A stretch of 64,000 nucleotides of DNA from Symsagittifera roscoffensis (Eukaryota; Xenacoelomorpha; Acoela; Convolutidae), in assembly GCF_963678635.1 (NCBI RefSeq), contig NC_087065.1:3472001-3536000 (forward strand), given 5' to 3'. The translations under genes and the position numbers were made by a program. How positions within the stretch are numbered: the stretch's first letter is position 1; every line of letters begins with the position of its first letter. Shown here piece by piece: positions 33,706 to 48,700 of the stretch. The notes beneath the pieces were generated by a model. That model did not search any database. It was not told the origin of the DNA and saw only the letters and a program-made list of their open reading frames with translations.

Positions 33706-36700
33706 TGATACAAATTTACACCACAGATTTTATACCTGGAGAATTTACTTAAGCGCTGTTGGTGTGTCCAATTTAGTTCAATGATTTTAAAGAATAGCTA
33801 AATTTATCCTGGAAATTTGACTATTTTGGGATTTTTGGGTTAATTGCGTTTGAACCGTTTATCACAGTTTAATAAATTTTGACAAAGATTCAAAACTAGT
33901 TCAAAACCTAGTGGGCATAACTGTACGTGAATGGACTTTAAAATAACGGTTTCTGTTTAGAACCTAAATTGAGTTTGAAAAAATGGGAGCAAAGTCTGAG
34001 CTTTCAAAGTGAAATATAGATTTTGGTTTTGTCAGATGGTAATAATTTTAACCCCAACTGATGTTATGTATAGTAATTCATACCGTGTAAATCATTTTGG
34101 AACTGTCATATCGCTTTATATCTCTCAGCTTGTTTGGTATGTCACCATTAAATCGAAAAGTCGAGAAGCAGAAAAATTTAACATCCTATCAAATCATTTC
34201 AGACAAAATTGGCTGCCATCGGAGCTTAGCAAACATTCGCAAAAAACAAAATCTTTTCTTTTTCACCTCGAAATTATTTTTTAAATCCAAAGAACTTATT
34301 TCTAGAACTTAAAGAAGTATTTCTATCAAATACAAAACTCAAACTTTGCACTAGAATTCTTGTCTGCTCAAAAGTTTTTCGAAGCTTAGAGTCCATTTAT
34401 TGAGAGACTTCTTTGTCCTTTGTCTTTAGATGTGAAATAAATTGGTCCATAAGTTCGTTATCTTTCATTTCACGAGAAAGACTGTTCCGTTTGTTGTTCG
34501 AACATAAACAGCAGAAAAGCAGAGAAAACCGACCAGACTAGAAGATCACATCACAACTAGATCTCAGGTCTTTGTTTGAGAACCGAGATTATTACTTCAT
34601 TCTTCTAGTAGCACAGTTTTTCGTGGGATCGAAAGTATACGCAGTTTGTCGAGAAAATTTGGACTGTCAATGAAATTAATTTCAATGTAAATCCATCTGA
34701 AAATGGTGCTCTGCAAAAGTTAAGTAGGCAGGGCTACTCCTTTGTAGTCGAAAGTTTGGAATAATAAACGTGAAAAACTGATTTCATTAGTTGAAATGAT
34801 TTCATTATTTATAATGCTTAAGGAACAAGCAGACAAAACACGAGGCCAAACTGTGTTTTTTGAGACTAAGCGGAATCATCAACAAAAGTGGACAAGACAC
34901 TGTAGCGGAAAATGGGATCAATTGAGCAATCCCCCCATTCTTGGGGGGGGGGGATAGCTTAATTGATCCCATTTTCCGCTACAGCGTTTATGGCCACTTG
35001 AAAACAGCTTGTATGATACAAAATCATAAACCAGATTTTCCAAAGAATGTTGAACGCCAAAATTTACAACATAAAAGCTCAAAAACTACATTCAGATGGA
35101 AAAAAGAATCAATAAAACTGAGGCGAATAAAGCGACTTTTTTCTGTCCTAAAAGTATAAAAAGCTATTGCGTAAAATAGTAAGATGCTGCGGAGAACAAT
35201 TTTTGCTATTCAGATACAAGGCTAGAGCACCCACCAACCTTGGTAACTCGCTTTCCTCGATGAGGCAATGGTCGCTCAAAAAAAACTTGCAAAAAAACAT
35301 TTTTGTAAATAAATTTCGCTTGTTTTTTTTTTCAAAAGTTTTCTCGAAACTCATATAAAATAAATTTTAGTTGGTCCTTTTTCTACGTGCTATGTACACA
35401 TCAATCATCTACTTGCGTTTGTTTTTGTCATTTTGTAGCGTTTTACGGTCTTCGCTTGGGGGGATAGCCCAATTGGTCATAACGGGGGGGGGGGGATTGC
35501 TCAACTGATCCGGAAAATGCCACAAGGCTATTTTTCTTTGATATTTTTTTTATTGTTGTGGATTCCAAAGCCAAATGGCTATGAAACACAGAAGCAATAA
35601 AAATGCTTGCTCAAACTGGAAGAGCGGCGGAAGCCAGAATAAAATACCGGACCCACAATATTTTGCGGTATTCATAAACAATTATTAATACATGTGTGGC
35701 CTGTCACGGAATCCCCCGTGCCTAGTAAATTTTCTAATTCATATCTTGAACAATCTTTTTCAGATCTGAAATGGGTTGTGAAATGTTAAAGTAACGCTTG
35801 GATACTTTATGAATGAGATAATTTAGATCTTCAGATTTCTTTATTTTAGATCTAAAAAATCAATGATTTTGACACAATTTTTGCTATTTTTGATACTTCT
35901 ACGTTTGATAGCTTCTGCTAGCCACTAGGAGGTACTAAGCAAAGTCTCCAATTTGGAGACTGCCACAAAATGTTTCACAAAGCATAAAATAAACATTGGA
36001 AACGCATGGAAGTCAAAAAAATTGATAGGTCTTCTAACAGTTTTTGAAAATTTTTGATCTCAGTTGAACAAGCAATTTAGTTCAAAAAAACTTTTTGTGA
36101 AATTATTCAGAATTTTTTTCTACCGCTAGATAATTTAAACATAAATATGTATTGCAGAAACATAACAAAAAAACTCAATTGTTTCCTCGAAATGCTTAAA
36201 TTATAATTTAACAAAGGGTTTCTTAGATCTATATTCACATCTGAAATTATGTTTTTCAAGTTTTATATCCAGATATGAAATAAAGAATTTCAGATCTGAG
36301 AATCAGCTAATGCAAGAAATAAAAGTTTTCAGATCTTGCACAGAAAATCCTCTAGGTACGGGCCAAAATTTGATTGTGTATCCCGTATGTTGTACTTGGA
36401 ATGGGTCTTTTGAAAGTAGAATCCGCATTTTTTCAGCAGAGTGTAGTAACATGTAATTGAATGTGTAATTTTTTAACGCATAAAAAATGTTAAAGAGAAG
36501 TGTTTTGGTCTTTGAATTATGTTGATCCAGCGATTCAGATAAACTAAATCATTATCAATTTGCATGAAAATCAGCTTCACCAAGAAGGATAAAATTATAC
36601 GAATCGTTAGTTGAACAAAAAAGATAAAAATCACTGCCCCGGTTGAAGTCACTGTCCCAGAGAAAAATCAGTACTTCTCCAGAAATTTGCGGCATTATAT

Positions 36701-37506
36701 ATTTGATCAGAGATAAATCAGCAAAAAGCCGCTGTATTATAACAGTACTGAATCAGTACGTATTCAGTACTGTCTTTATTCTGCTATTTTTCTGAGTAGG
36801 AAAAAATCAAAGGTTTTGTTCTGATAATTTTCAAGCTTCTAAACTACCAACGCTAACCATTTTTTTTGGAAAAAACCAAACTTTTACGTAGTTTCTGGCA
36901 CCGTTTCTACAGTTAGAGCTATTTTAATGGTTTTTCTCTTTGTCACGACACGCGACAAAACTTTGAAGTCAATTATAATTTTCGTTAAAAAAATTTGAAG
37001 CTGTTTCTAGAACATTACCAGCTAATTTTTTTCTGTTCAATCTCTTGGTCACGCGAAAAACAGAGTAAAAGCCTGATTTTTCACTGATAAAGGACTGAAT
37101 TTTATGTTACAACTGTTGTTTTACTTGAACAGTACTGATAACCTCTGTGACTTCAACCCGGGTGCCAGCAAGTAGGACAAAAAACAACACCAGCAATATG
37201 ATAAAAGTCAAGAAGTGTAAAAGTAAGAATGCAAGTATTTTAGGTAAAGTCTATCAGTCTGCTCTATATAGATATCCAGTTTATTCAATCTACAAAAATG
37301 TTTTTAAAAACTCAGATAGGAATTGAAATCAGATTGACCTGAAAACTGTCAATGATATACATCATATAAGTTCACCAATGCCTAAAGTTTTGTCTTTGTT
37401 TCCACAAACGGTGTTTCAAACCTTAATCTTAAACTCCGCACAAGCTTTGAATTTTAGCTGAAATAGCTCCTTTAAAACATCTCATTCGATCTATCCATCT
37501 CAACAA
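33706..37506. other. Noncoding stretch upstream of the dystrophin-like gene
   Basis: No supported exon. It should contain the promoter of the minus-strand gene, but no clear motif was found. Notable items are the hairpin at 34900-34984 and a related inverted motif with G-run at about 35456-35521. Confidence 0.4.
34900..34984. repeat. 85-bp foldback element
   Basis: 28-bp arms (34900-34927 and 34957-34984) match in inverted form at 27 of 28 positions, beginning ctgtagcggaaaatgggatc. The loop holds a C-run facing a G-run, so pairing can extend further. A partial relative (gattgctcaactgatcc, ggaaaatg) lies near 35500, suggesting a small repeat family. Confidence 0.75.
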
Positions 37507-37914
37507 CAGGGCTGATCTAGGATTTTCCGAATGGGGCGGACTTTCAAAAAAAATTGTCGAACTTATTTTTTTTGTCAAGGAAATTGTTTTTCTGAGCTCT
37601 CCGAAATCAGTATAAAGACCGCATTTCGAAAAAACTTTCTGCGCCGCAGGTAATTTTTTTGAAAAAACAGAATTTTTTGAAAAAACAGCAAGGACTTTTT
37701 GGTAAATTTTGACCAAAAAAATCGCATTTTTTTGGCGCGCGCTCCCCCTCAAAATTGGTTTGATTTGGCGCCCAAGGCTCCTTTAGAAAAATTTTAGGAT
37801 CCTTCAGCCAAAAATGGATATCTCAAAATCCATTACAAAGGAGGACCCTTTGGGAGGCAGGATGTCGAATCCCTAAGAGAAAGCGCCTGCCCCCCCCCCC
37901 CAAATCCGCTGGTG
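37507..37914 (+). mobile_element. hAT-like MITE (family A), diverged
   Basis: It starts CAGGGCTGATCTAGGATTTTCC and ends CAAATCCGCTGGTG. Internal blocks (gcgcgctccccctcaaaatt, ggcgcc) match the family. The flanks ctcaacaa and ctcatgaa agree at 6 of 8 bases, so it is an older insertion than those at 54580 or 62533. Confidence 0.75.
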
Positions 37915-39758
37915 CTCATGAATGAGTTTTTTTTGCTGGTTGAGTGTATTTGCGGGTTTCATTTATAGTTTGCGGACTCATCGCACAGTTGCAAAAATTG
38001 CTTGTAAGAGATGTCATTACACAACAAATATTCCAAGATAACTTTGGTTTCAAACATTTCTATGTGAGTTCAGCGATAATACAGGGAACTCACGGACGCA
38101 AGCACCAAACGTCACGCCATATGAACATACTGTTTTTCCTGGCATTAATTGTAATTCAGAAGCTCAATAAGAGTAATTTGAGTGATAATTTGCCCAACGA
38201 GCGGGATAAGAAACGGTTTGCTCTGAAACAAATTTGGAAACTTTCTTTAATTTAAAACATAAAGTTTCATGAATGCTCGCTTCCTTCTGGACGTTTTAAG
38301 ATACGATAGCAAAATTTTGGTCCATCATGCAGCTTGCACGCACCTTAATACGAATCTTCAATTTTACCTTGCTGATAACTTGATATAGAACAAGATTTGG
38401 TCCAATCAATTTTCACTTCCGAGCCGAAATTTTACCTCTGAATCATAAACTTTTCCCTCATTTTCTTGCTTCTATAAAAAATAATCAGAAAAAGAAAAAC
38501 CTTGGCCTAATTTTTCGACATTATCATACTTTTTTTTATTTATATATTTTTTTAAAAACGCATCTTAAACGACGGGACTTGAAAATGGTTTTTGAGGCTC
38601 CAAAAAGTGATGGTGAAAACTTAAATCTACTCGCTAGCCCCTTCCCACCAATATGATTTGGTCAGTTCAGCAATGTCTTTTTTTCTTTTTTGTTATAGTA
38701 AAATTTAAAAAATCGTTATCTGGCCGGAAAAATCTCAAAACACGACGCTTAAGAAATTTACAACTGCCTGGGAGTTCACGATAGGATCTGCATATCCGTT
38801 TTCGGGCGTCTTTGAGCGAAAAATGTAATTGTATTTATCTACATGAATTGACAACAACGCCGCATTACTAATTTTAATGAAACTTCTTGAAATCTTTTAA
38901 ATAATCTGCTGAAAAGAAACGGGTGCGTCAAAATAAAACAAAAAATATGAAACGAGATTAAACAAAAACCAAAAAACTTAATGGAACATTTAAAAATATA
39001 TTTTTCTTATCAGTTTTTTGTTGCATATGATGTAGCTTTCCCCAAAAAATGGGTAGTTAAAGTTGTTTACCTCAAAACGAGTTGCAGTTGCTATAAAAAA
39101 CTCTAGTTTGGATGGTAATTTATAAAACAGTTGAACATTTTTCGCAGCTCGAGTAGGTGCCTCCATTAACTTGCTTAATTCGTTTTTCGAGTAAAATCTG
39201 AGAATTACTTGTTTAGAGTTGAAATGACTTAAGTAGACAGCAAGGATGCTCACGCTTATGAAAATCGGACGTAAAACTATTAACAGAAACTAGACAAAAT
39301 TCACAAAAACTGAAAATTAAAGATTTCTGGTGAGGTAGTGAAAAAATCCCAGAGTTGCTTAAATCGAAGTTAAAAAAGATGCCAAAAGGTTTATCCGGGC
39401 ATAAAGTTCATATTTTTCTGTTTGGGCCGAAATTGAGGCAGCTGTTTTTGTTTTGCCCAACTCACATGAGCTTAAATTTTTATGGTAGAAGGAGTCTTTT
39501 TATAAGTTTAAGCATGAAATTAAAAATATTTGTCATGGCCTAATTAGTCAATCAGACAATTGATGTGAACTATTTTTTCGCTTGTAAAAAACTCTTCTTC
39601 GAAAAAGGAAATTAATCTGTTGCGGCTAGGAAAGCACCTGGATCTTTTTCTTTTTTATTGTTTGATTGTTTGCATTGTTTGATTGTTATGAAAATTTGAC
39701 ATGCGGACTACTTAAGCCAAGAGAAACAAGTTCGATCTGCATACTCATTCGTGTAAAA
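37915..39758. other. Noncoding stretch before the satellite
   Basis: AT-rich, with no gene or repeat that I can support. Confidence 0.4.
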
Positions 39759-42700
39759 CTACCCATTACACCATAAAATTATTTCTTTAAAATTGAGGAT
39801 ACACCCGTTAAACCATAAAATTGATGCTTTAAAATTGAGGATACACCCGTTAAACCATAAAATTGATGCTTTAAAATTGAGGATACACCCGTTAAACCAT
39901 AAAATTGATGCTTTAAAATTGAGGAAACACCCGTTAAACCATAAAATTGATGCTTTAAAATTGAGGATACACCCGTTAAACCATAAAATTGATGCTTTAA
40001 AATTGAGGATACACCTGTTAAACCATAAAATTGATGCTTTAAAATTGAGGATACACCCGTTAAACCATAAAATTGATGCTTTAAAATTGAGGATACACCC
40101 GTTAAACCATAAATTTGATGCTTTAAAATTGAGGATACACCCGTTAAACCATAAAATTGATGCTTTAAAATTGAGGATACACCCATTAAACCATAAAATT
40201 GATGCTTTAAAATTGAGGATACACCCGTTAAACCATAAAATTGATGCTTTAAAATTGAGGATACACCCGTTAAACCATAAAATTGATGCTTTAAAATTGA
40301 GGATACACCCGTTAAACCATAAAATTGATGCTTTAAAATTGAGGATACACCCGTTAAACCATAAAATTGATGCTTTAAAATTGAGGATACACCCGTTAAA
40401 CCATAAAATTGATGCTTTAAATTGAGGATACACCCGTTAAACCAAAAAATTGATGCTTTAAAATTGAGGATACACCCGTTAAACCATAAAAATTGATGCT
40501 TTAAAATTGAGGATACAACCGTTAAACCATAAAATTGATGCTTTAAAATTGAGGATACACCCGTTAAACCATAAAATTGATGCTTTAAAATTGAGGATAC
40601 ACCGGTAAAAACCATAAAATTGATGCTTTAAAATTGAGGATACACCCGTTAAACCATAAAATTGATGCTTTAAAATTGAGGATACACCCGTTAAACCATA
40701 AAATTGATGCTTTAAAATTGAGGATACACCTGTTAAACCATAAAATTAATGCTTTAAAATTGAGGATACACCCGTTAAACCATAAAATTGATGCTTTAAA
40801 ATTGAGGATACACCCGTTAAACCATAAAATTGATGCTTTAAAATTGAGGAAACACCCGTTAAACCATAAAATTGATGCTTTAAATTTGAGGATATACCCG
40901 TTAAACCATAAAATTGATGCTTTAAAATTGAGGATACACCCGTTAAACCAAAAAATTGATGCTTTAAAATTGAGGATACACCCGTTAAATTATAAAATTG
41001 ATGCTTTAAAATTGAGGATACACCCGTTAAACCATAAAATTGATGCTTTAAAATTGAGGATACACCCGTTAAACCATAAAATTGATGCTTTAAAATTGAG
41101 GATACACCCGTTAAACCATAAAATTGATGCTTTAAAATTGAGGATACACCCGTTAAACTATAAAATTGATGCTTTAAAATTGAGGATACACCCGTTAAAC
41201 CATAAAATTGATGCTTTAAAATTGAGGATACACCCGTTAAACCATAAAATTGATGCTTTAAAATTGAGGATACACCCGTTAAACCATAAAATTGATGCTT
41301 TAAAATTGAGGATACACCAGTTAAACCATAAAATTGATGCTTTAAAATTGAGGATACACCCGTTAAATCATAAAATTGATGCTTTAAAATTGAGAATACA
41401 CCCGTTAAACCAAAAAATTGATGCTTTAAAATTGAGGATACACCCGTTAAACCATAAAATTGATGCTTTAAAATTGAGGATACACCCATTAAACCATAAA
41501 ATTGATGCTTTAAAATTGAGGATACACCCGTTAAATCATAAAATTGATGCTTTAAAATTGAGAATACACCCGTTAAACCAAAAAATTGATGCTTTAAAAT
41601 TGAGGATACACCCGTTAAACCATAAAATTGATGCTTTAAAATTGAGGATACACCCGTTAAACCATAAAATTGATGCTTTAAAATTGAGGATACACCCGTT
41701 AAACCATAAAATTGATGCTTTAAAATTGAGGATACACCAGTTAAACCATAAAATTGATGCTTTAAAATTGAGGATACACCCGTTAAATCATAAAATTGAT
41801 GCTTTAAAATTGAGAATACACCCACTAAACCAAAAAATTGATGCTTTAAAATTGGGGATACACCCGTTAAACCATAAAATTGATGCTTTAAAATTGAGGA
41901 TACACCCGTTAAACCATAAAATTGATGCTTTAAAATTGAGGATACACCCGTTAAACCATAAAATTGATGCTTTAAAATTGAGGATACACCCGTTAAACCA
42001 TAAAATTGATGCTTTAAAATTGAGGATACACCCGTTAAACCATAAAATTGATGCTTTAAAATTGAGGATACACCCGTTAAACCATAAAATTGATGCTTTA
42101 AAATTGAGGATACACCCGTTAAACCATAAAATTGATGCTTTAAAATTGAGGATACACCCGTTAAACCATAAAATTGATGCTTTAAAATTGAGGATACACC
42201 CGTTAAACCATAAAATTGATGCTTTAAAATTGAGGATACACCCGTTAAACCATAAAATTGATGCTTTAAAATTGAAGATACACCCGTTAAACCATAAAAT
42301 TGATGCTTTAAAATTGAGGATACACCCGTTAAACCATAAAATTGATGCTTTAAAATTGAGGATACACCCGTTAAACAATAAAATTGATGCTTTAAAATTG
42401 AGGATACACCCGTTAAACCATAAAATTGATGCTTTAAAATTGAGGATACACCCGTTAAACCATAAAATTGATGCTTTAAAATTGAGGATACACCCGTTAA
42501 ACCATATAATTGATGCTTTAAAATTGAGGATACACCAGTTAATCCATAAAATTGATGCTTTAAAATTGAGGATACACCAGTTAAACCATAAAATTGATGC
42601 TTTAAAATTGAGGATACACCCGTTAAATCATAAAATTGATGCTTTAAAATTGAGAATACACCCGTTAAACCAAAAAATTGATGCTTTAAAATTGAGGATA

Positions 42701-45700
42701 CACCCGTTAAACCATAAAATTGATGCTTTAAAATTGAGGATACACCCGTTAAACCATAAAATTGATGCTTTAAAATTGAGGATACACCCGTTAAACCATA
42801 AAATTGATGCTTTAAAATTGAGAATACACCCGTTAAACCATAAAATTGATGCTTTAAAATTGAGGATACACCCGTTAAACCATAAAATTGATGCTTTAAA
42901 ATTGAGGATACACCCGTTAAACCATAAAATTGATGCTTTAAAATTGAGGATACACCCGTTAAACCATAAAATTGAGGATACACCCGTTAAACCATAAAAT
43001 TGATGCTTTAAAATTGAGGATACACCCGTTAAACCATAAAATTGATGCTTTAAAATTGAGGATACACCCGTTAAACCATAAATTTGAGGATACACCCGTT
43101 AAACCATAAAATCGATGCTTTAAAATTGAGGATACACCCGTTAAACTATAAAATTGATGCTTTAAAATTGAGGATACACCCGTTAAACCATAAAATTGAT
43201 GCTTTAAAATTGAGGATACACCCGTTAAACCATAAAATTGATGCTTTAAAATTGAGGATACACCCGTTAAACCATAAAATTGATGCTTTAAAATTGAGGA
43301 TACACCAGTTAAACCATAAAATTGATGCTTTAAAATTGAGGATACACCCGTTAAATCATAAAATTGATGCTTTAAAATTGAGAATACACCCGTTAAACCA
43401 AAAAATTGATGCTTTAAAATTGAGGATACACCCGTTAAACCATAAAATTGATGCTTTAAAATTGAGGATACACCCGTTAAACCATAAAATTGATGCTTTA
43501 AAATTGAGGATACACCCGTTAAACCATAAAATTGATGCTTTAAAATTGAGGATACACCCGTTAAACCATAAAATTGATGCTTTAAAATTGAGGATACACC
43601 CGTTAAACTATAAAATTGATGCTTTAAAATTGAGGATACACCCGTTAAACCATAAAATTGATGCTTTAAAATTGAGGATACACCCGTTAAACCATAAAAT
43701 TGATGCTTTAAAATTGAGGATACACCCGTTAAACCATAAAATTGATGCTTTAAAATTGAGGATACACCAGTTAAACCATAAAATTGATGCTTTAAAATTG
43801 AGGATACACCCGTTAAATCATAAAATTGATGCTTTAAAATTGAGAATACACCCGTTAAACCAAAAAATTGATGCTTTAAAATTGAGGATACACCCGTTAA
43901 ACCATAAAATTGATGCTTTAAAATTGAGGATACACCCGTTAAACCATAAAATTGATGCTTTAAAATTGAGGATACACCCGTTAAACCATAAAATTGATGC
44001 TTTAAAATTGAGGATACACCCGTTAAGCCATAAAATTGATGCTTTAAAATTGAGGATACACCCGTTAAACCATAAAATTGAGGATACACCCGTTAAACCA
44101 TAAAATTGATGCTTTAAAATTGAGGATACACCCGTTAAACCATAAAATTGATGCTTTAAAATTGAGGATACACCCGTTAAAACATAAAATTGATGCTTTA
44201 AAATTGAGGATACACCAGTTAAACCATAAAATTGATGCTTTAAAATTGAGGATACACCCGTTAAATCATAAAATTGATGCTTTAAAATTGAGAATACACC
44301 CGTTAAACCAAAAAATTGATGCTTTAAAATTGAGAATACACCCGTTAAACCATAAAATTGATGCTTTAAAATTGAGGATACACCCGTTAAACCATAAAAT
44401 TGATGCTTTAAAATTGAGGATACACCCGTTAAACCATAAAATTGATGCTTTAAAATTGAGGATACACCCGTTAAACCATAAAATTGATGCTTTAAAATTG
44501 AGGATACACCCGTTAAACCATAAAATTGATGCTTTAAAATTGAGGATACACCCGTTAAACCATAAAATTGATGCTTTAAAATTGACGATACACCCGTTAA
44601 ACTATAAAATTGATGCTTTAAAATTGAGGATACACCCGTTAAACCATAAAATTGATGCTTTAAAATTGAGGATACACCCGTTAAACCATAAAATTGAGGA
44701 TACACCCGTTAAACCATAAAATTGATGCTTTAAAATTGAGGATACATCCGTTAAACCATAAAATTGATGCTTTAAAATTGAGTATACACCCGTTAAACCA
44801 TAAATTGATGCTTTAAAATTGAGGATACACCAGTTAAACCATAAAATTGATGCTTTAAAATTGAGGATACACCCGTTAAATCATAAAATTGATGCTTTAA
44901 AATTGAGAATACACCCGTTAAACCAAAAAATTGATGCTTTAAAATTGAGGATACACCCGTTAAACCATAAAATTGATGCTTTAAAATTGAGGATACACCC
45001 GTTAAACCATAAAATTGATGCTTTAAAATTGAGGATACACCCGTTAAACCATAAAATTGATGCTTTAAAATTGAGGATACACCCGTTAAACCATAAAATT
45101 GATGCTTTAAAATTGAGGATACACCCGTTAAACCATAAAATTGAGGATACACCCGTTAAACCATAAAATTGATGCTTTAAAATTGAGGATACACCCGTTA
45201 AACCATAAAATTGATGCTTTAAAATTGAGGATACACCCATTAAACCATAAAATTGATGCTTTAAAATTGAGGATACACCCGTTAAACCATAAAATTGATG
45301 CTTTAAAATTGAGGATACACCCGTTAAACTATAAAATTGATGCTTTAAAATTGAGGATACACCCGTTAAACCATAAAATTGATGCTTTAAAATTGAGGAT
45401 ACACCCGTTAAACCATAAAATTGATGCTTTAAAATTGAGGATACACCCGTTAAACCATAAAATTGATGCTTTAAAATTGAGGATACACCAATTAAACCAT
45501 AAAATTGATGCTTTAAAATTGAGGATACACCCGTTAAATCATAAAATTGATGCTTTAAAATTGAGAATACACCCGTTAAACCAAAAAATTGATGCTTTAA
45601 AATTGAGGATACACCCGTTAAACCATAAAATTGAAGCTTTAAAATTGAGGATACACCCGTTAAACCATAAAATTGATGCTTTAAAATTGAGGATACACCC

Positions 45701-48700
45701 GTTAAACCATAAAATTGATGCTTTAAAATTGAGGATACACACGTTACATCATAAAATTGATGCTTTAAAATTGAGTATACACCCGTTAAACCATAAAATT
45801 GAGGATACACCCGTTAAACCATAAAATTGATGCTTTAAAATTGAGGATACACCCGTTAAACCATAAAATTGATGCTTTAAAATTGAGAATACACCCGTTA
45901 AACCAAAAAATTGATGCTTTAAAATTGAGGATACACCCGTTAAACCATAAAATTGATGCTTTAAAATTGAGGATACACCCGTTAAATCATAAAATTGATG
46001 CTTTAAAATTGAGAATACACCCACTAAACCAAAAAATTGATGCTTTAAAATTGAGGATACACCCGTTAAACCATAAAATTGATGCTTTAAAATTGAGGAT
46101 ACACCCGTTAAACCATAAAATTGATGCTTTAAAATTGAGGATACACCCGTTAAACCATAAAATTGATGCTTTAAAATTGAGGATACACCCGTTAAACCAT
46201 AAAATTGATGCTTTAAAATTGAGGATACACCCGTTAAACCATAAAATTGATGCTTTAAAATTGAGGATACACCCGTTAAACCATAAAATTGATGCTTTAA
46301 AATTGAGGATACACCCGTTAAACCATAAAATTGAGGATACACCCGTTAAACCATAAAATTGATGCTTTAAAATTGAGGATACACCCGTTAAACCATAAAA
46401 TTGATGCTTTAAAATTGAAGATACACCCGTTAAACCATAAAATTGATGCTTTAAAATTGAGGATACACCCGTTAAACCATAAAATTGATGCTTTAAAATT
46501 GAGGATACACCCGTTAAACCATAAAATTGATGCTTTAAAATTGAGGATACACCCGTTAAACCATAAAATTGATGCTTTAAAATTGAGGATACACCCGTTA
46601 AACCATAAAATTGATGCTTTAAAATTGAGGATACACCCGTTAAACCATATAATTGATGCTTTGAAATTGAGGATACACCAGTTAAACCATAAAATTGATG
46701 CTTTAAAATTGAGGATACACCAGTTAAACCATAAAATTGAAGCTTTAAAATTGAGGATACACCCGTTAAATCATAAAATTGATGCTTTAAAATTGAGAAT
46801 ACACCCGTTAAACCAAAAAATTGATGCTTTAAAATTGAGGATACACCCGTTAAACCATAAAATTGATGCTTTAAAATTGAGGATACACCCGTTAAACCAT
46901 AAAATTGATGCTTTAAAATTGAGGATACACCCGTTAAACCATAGAATTGATGCTTTAAAATTGAGAATACACCCGTTAAACCAAAAAATTGATGCTTTAA
47001 AATTGAGGATACACCCGTTAAACCATAAAATTGATGCTTTAAAATTGAGGATACACCCGTTAAACCATAAAATTGATGCTTTAAAATTGAGGATACACCC
47101 GTTAAACCATAAAATTGATGCTTTAAAATTGAGGATACACCCGTTAAACCATAAAATTGATGCTTTAAAATTGAGGATACACCCGTTAAACCATAAAATT
47201 GAGGATACACCCGTTAAACCATAAAATTGATGCTTTAAAATTGAGGATACACCCGTTAAACCATAAAATTGATGCTTTAAAATTGAGGATACACCCGTTA
47301 AACCATAAAATTGATGCTTTAAAATTGAGGATACACCCGTTAAACCATAAAATTGATGCTTTAAAATTGAGGATACACCCGTTAAACTATAAAATTGATG
47401 CTTTAAAATTGAGGATACACCCGTTAAACCATAAAATTGATGCTTTAAAATTGAGGATACACCCGTTAAACCATAAAATTGATGCTTTAAAATTGAGGAT
47501 ACACCCGTTAAACCATAAAATTGATGCTTTAAAATTGAGGATACACCAGTTAAACCATAAAATTGATGCTTTAAAATTGAGGATACACCCGTTAAATCAT
47601 AAAATTTATGCTTTAAAATTGAGAATACACCCGTTAAACCAAAAAATTGATGCTTTAAAATTGAGGATACACCCGTTAAACCATAAAATTGATGCTTTAA
47701 AATTGAGGATACACCCATTAAACCATAAAATTGAAGCTTTAAAATTGAGGATACACCCGTTAAACCATAAAATTGATGCTTTAAAATTGAGGATACACCC
47801 GTTAAACCATAAAATTGATGCTTTAAAATTGAGGATACACCCGTTAAACCATAAAATTGAGGATACACCCGTTAAACCATAAAATTGATGCTTTAAAATT
47901 GAGGATACACCCGTTAAACCATAAAATTGATGCTTTAAAATTGAGGATACACCCGTTAAACCATAAAATTGATGCTTTAAAATTGAGGATACACCCGTTA
48001 AACCATAAAATTGATGCTTTAAAATTGACGATACACCCGTTAAACTATAAAATTGATGCTTTAAAATTGAGGATACACCCGTTAAACCATAAAATTGATG
48101 CTTTAAAATTGAGGATACACCCGTTAAACCATAAAATTGATGCTTTAAAATTGAGGATACACCCGTTAAACCATAAAATTGATGCTTTAAAATTGAGGAT
48201 ACACCCGTTAAATCATAAAATTGATGCTTTAAAATTGAGAATACACCCGTTAAACCAAAAAATTGATGCTTTAAAATTGAGGATACACCCGTTAAACCAT
48301 AAAATTGATGCTTTAAAATTGAGGATACACCCGTTAAACCATAAAATTGATGCTTTAAAATTGAGGATACACCCGTTAAACCATAAAATTGATGCTTTAA
48401 AATTGAGGATACACCCGTTAAGCCATAAAATTGATGCTTTAAAATTGAGGATACACCCGTTAAACCATAAAATTGAGGATACACCCGTTAAACCATAAAA
48501 TTGATGCTTTAAAATTGAGGATACACCCGTTAAACCATAAAATTGATGCTTTAAAATTGAGGATACACCCGTTAAAACATAAAATTGATGCTTTAAAATT
48601 GAGGATACACCAGTTAAACCATAAAATTGATGCTTTAAAATTGAGGATACACCCGTTAAATCATAAAATTGATGCTTTAAAATTGAGAATACACCCGTTA

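Noticed and set aside
35148-35358. Frames on both strands around 35.2 kb with a GC-richer core
   Set aside because: No acceptor/donor pair in phase with the dystrophin-like gene could be identified; too short to support.
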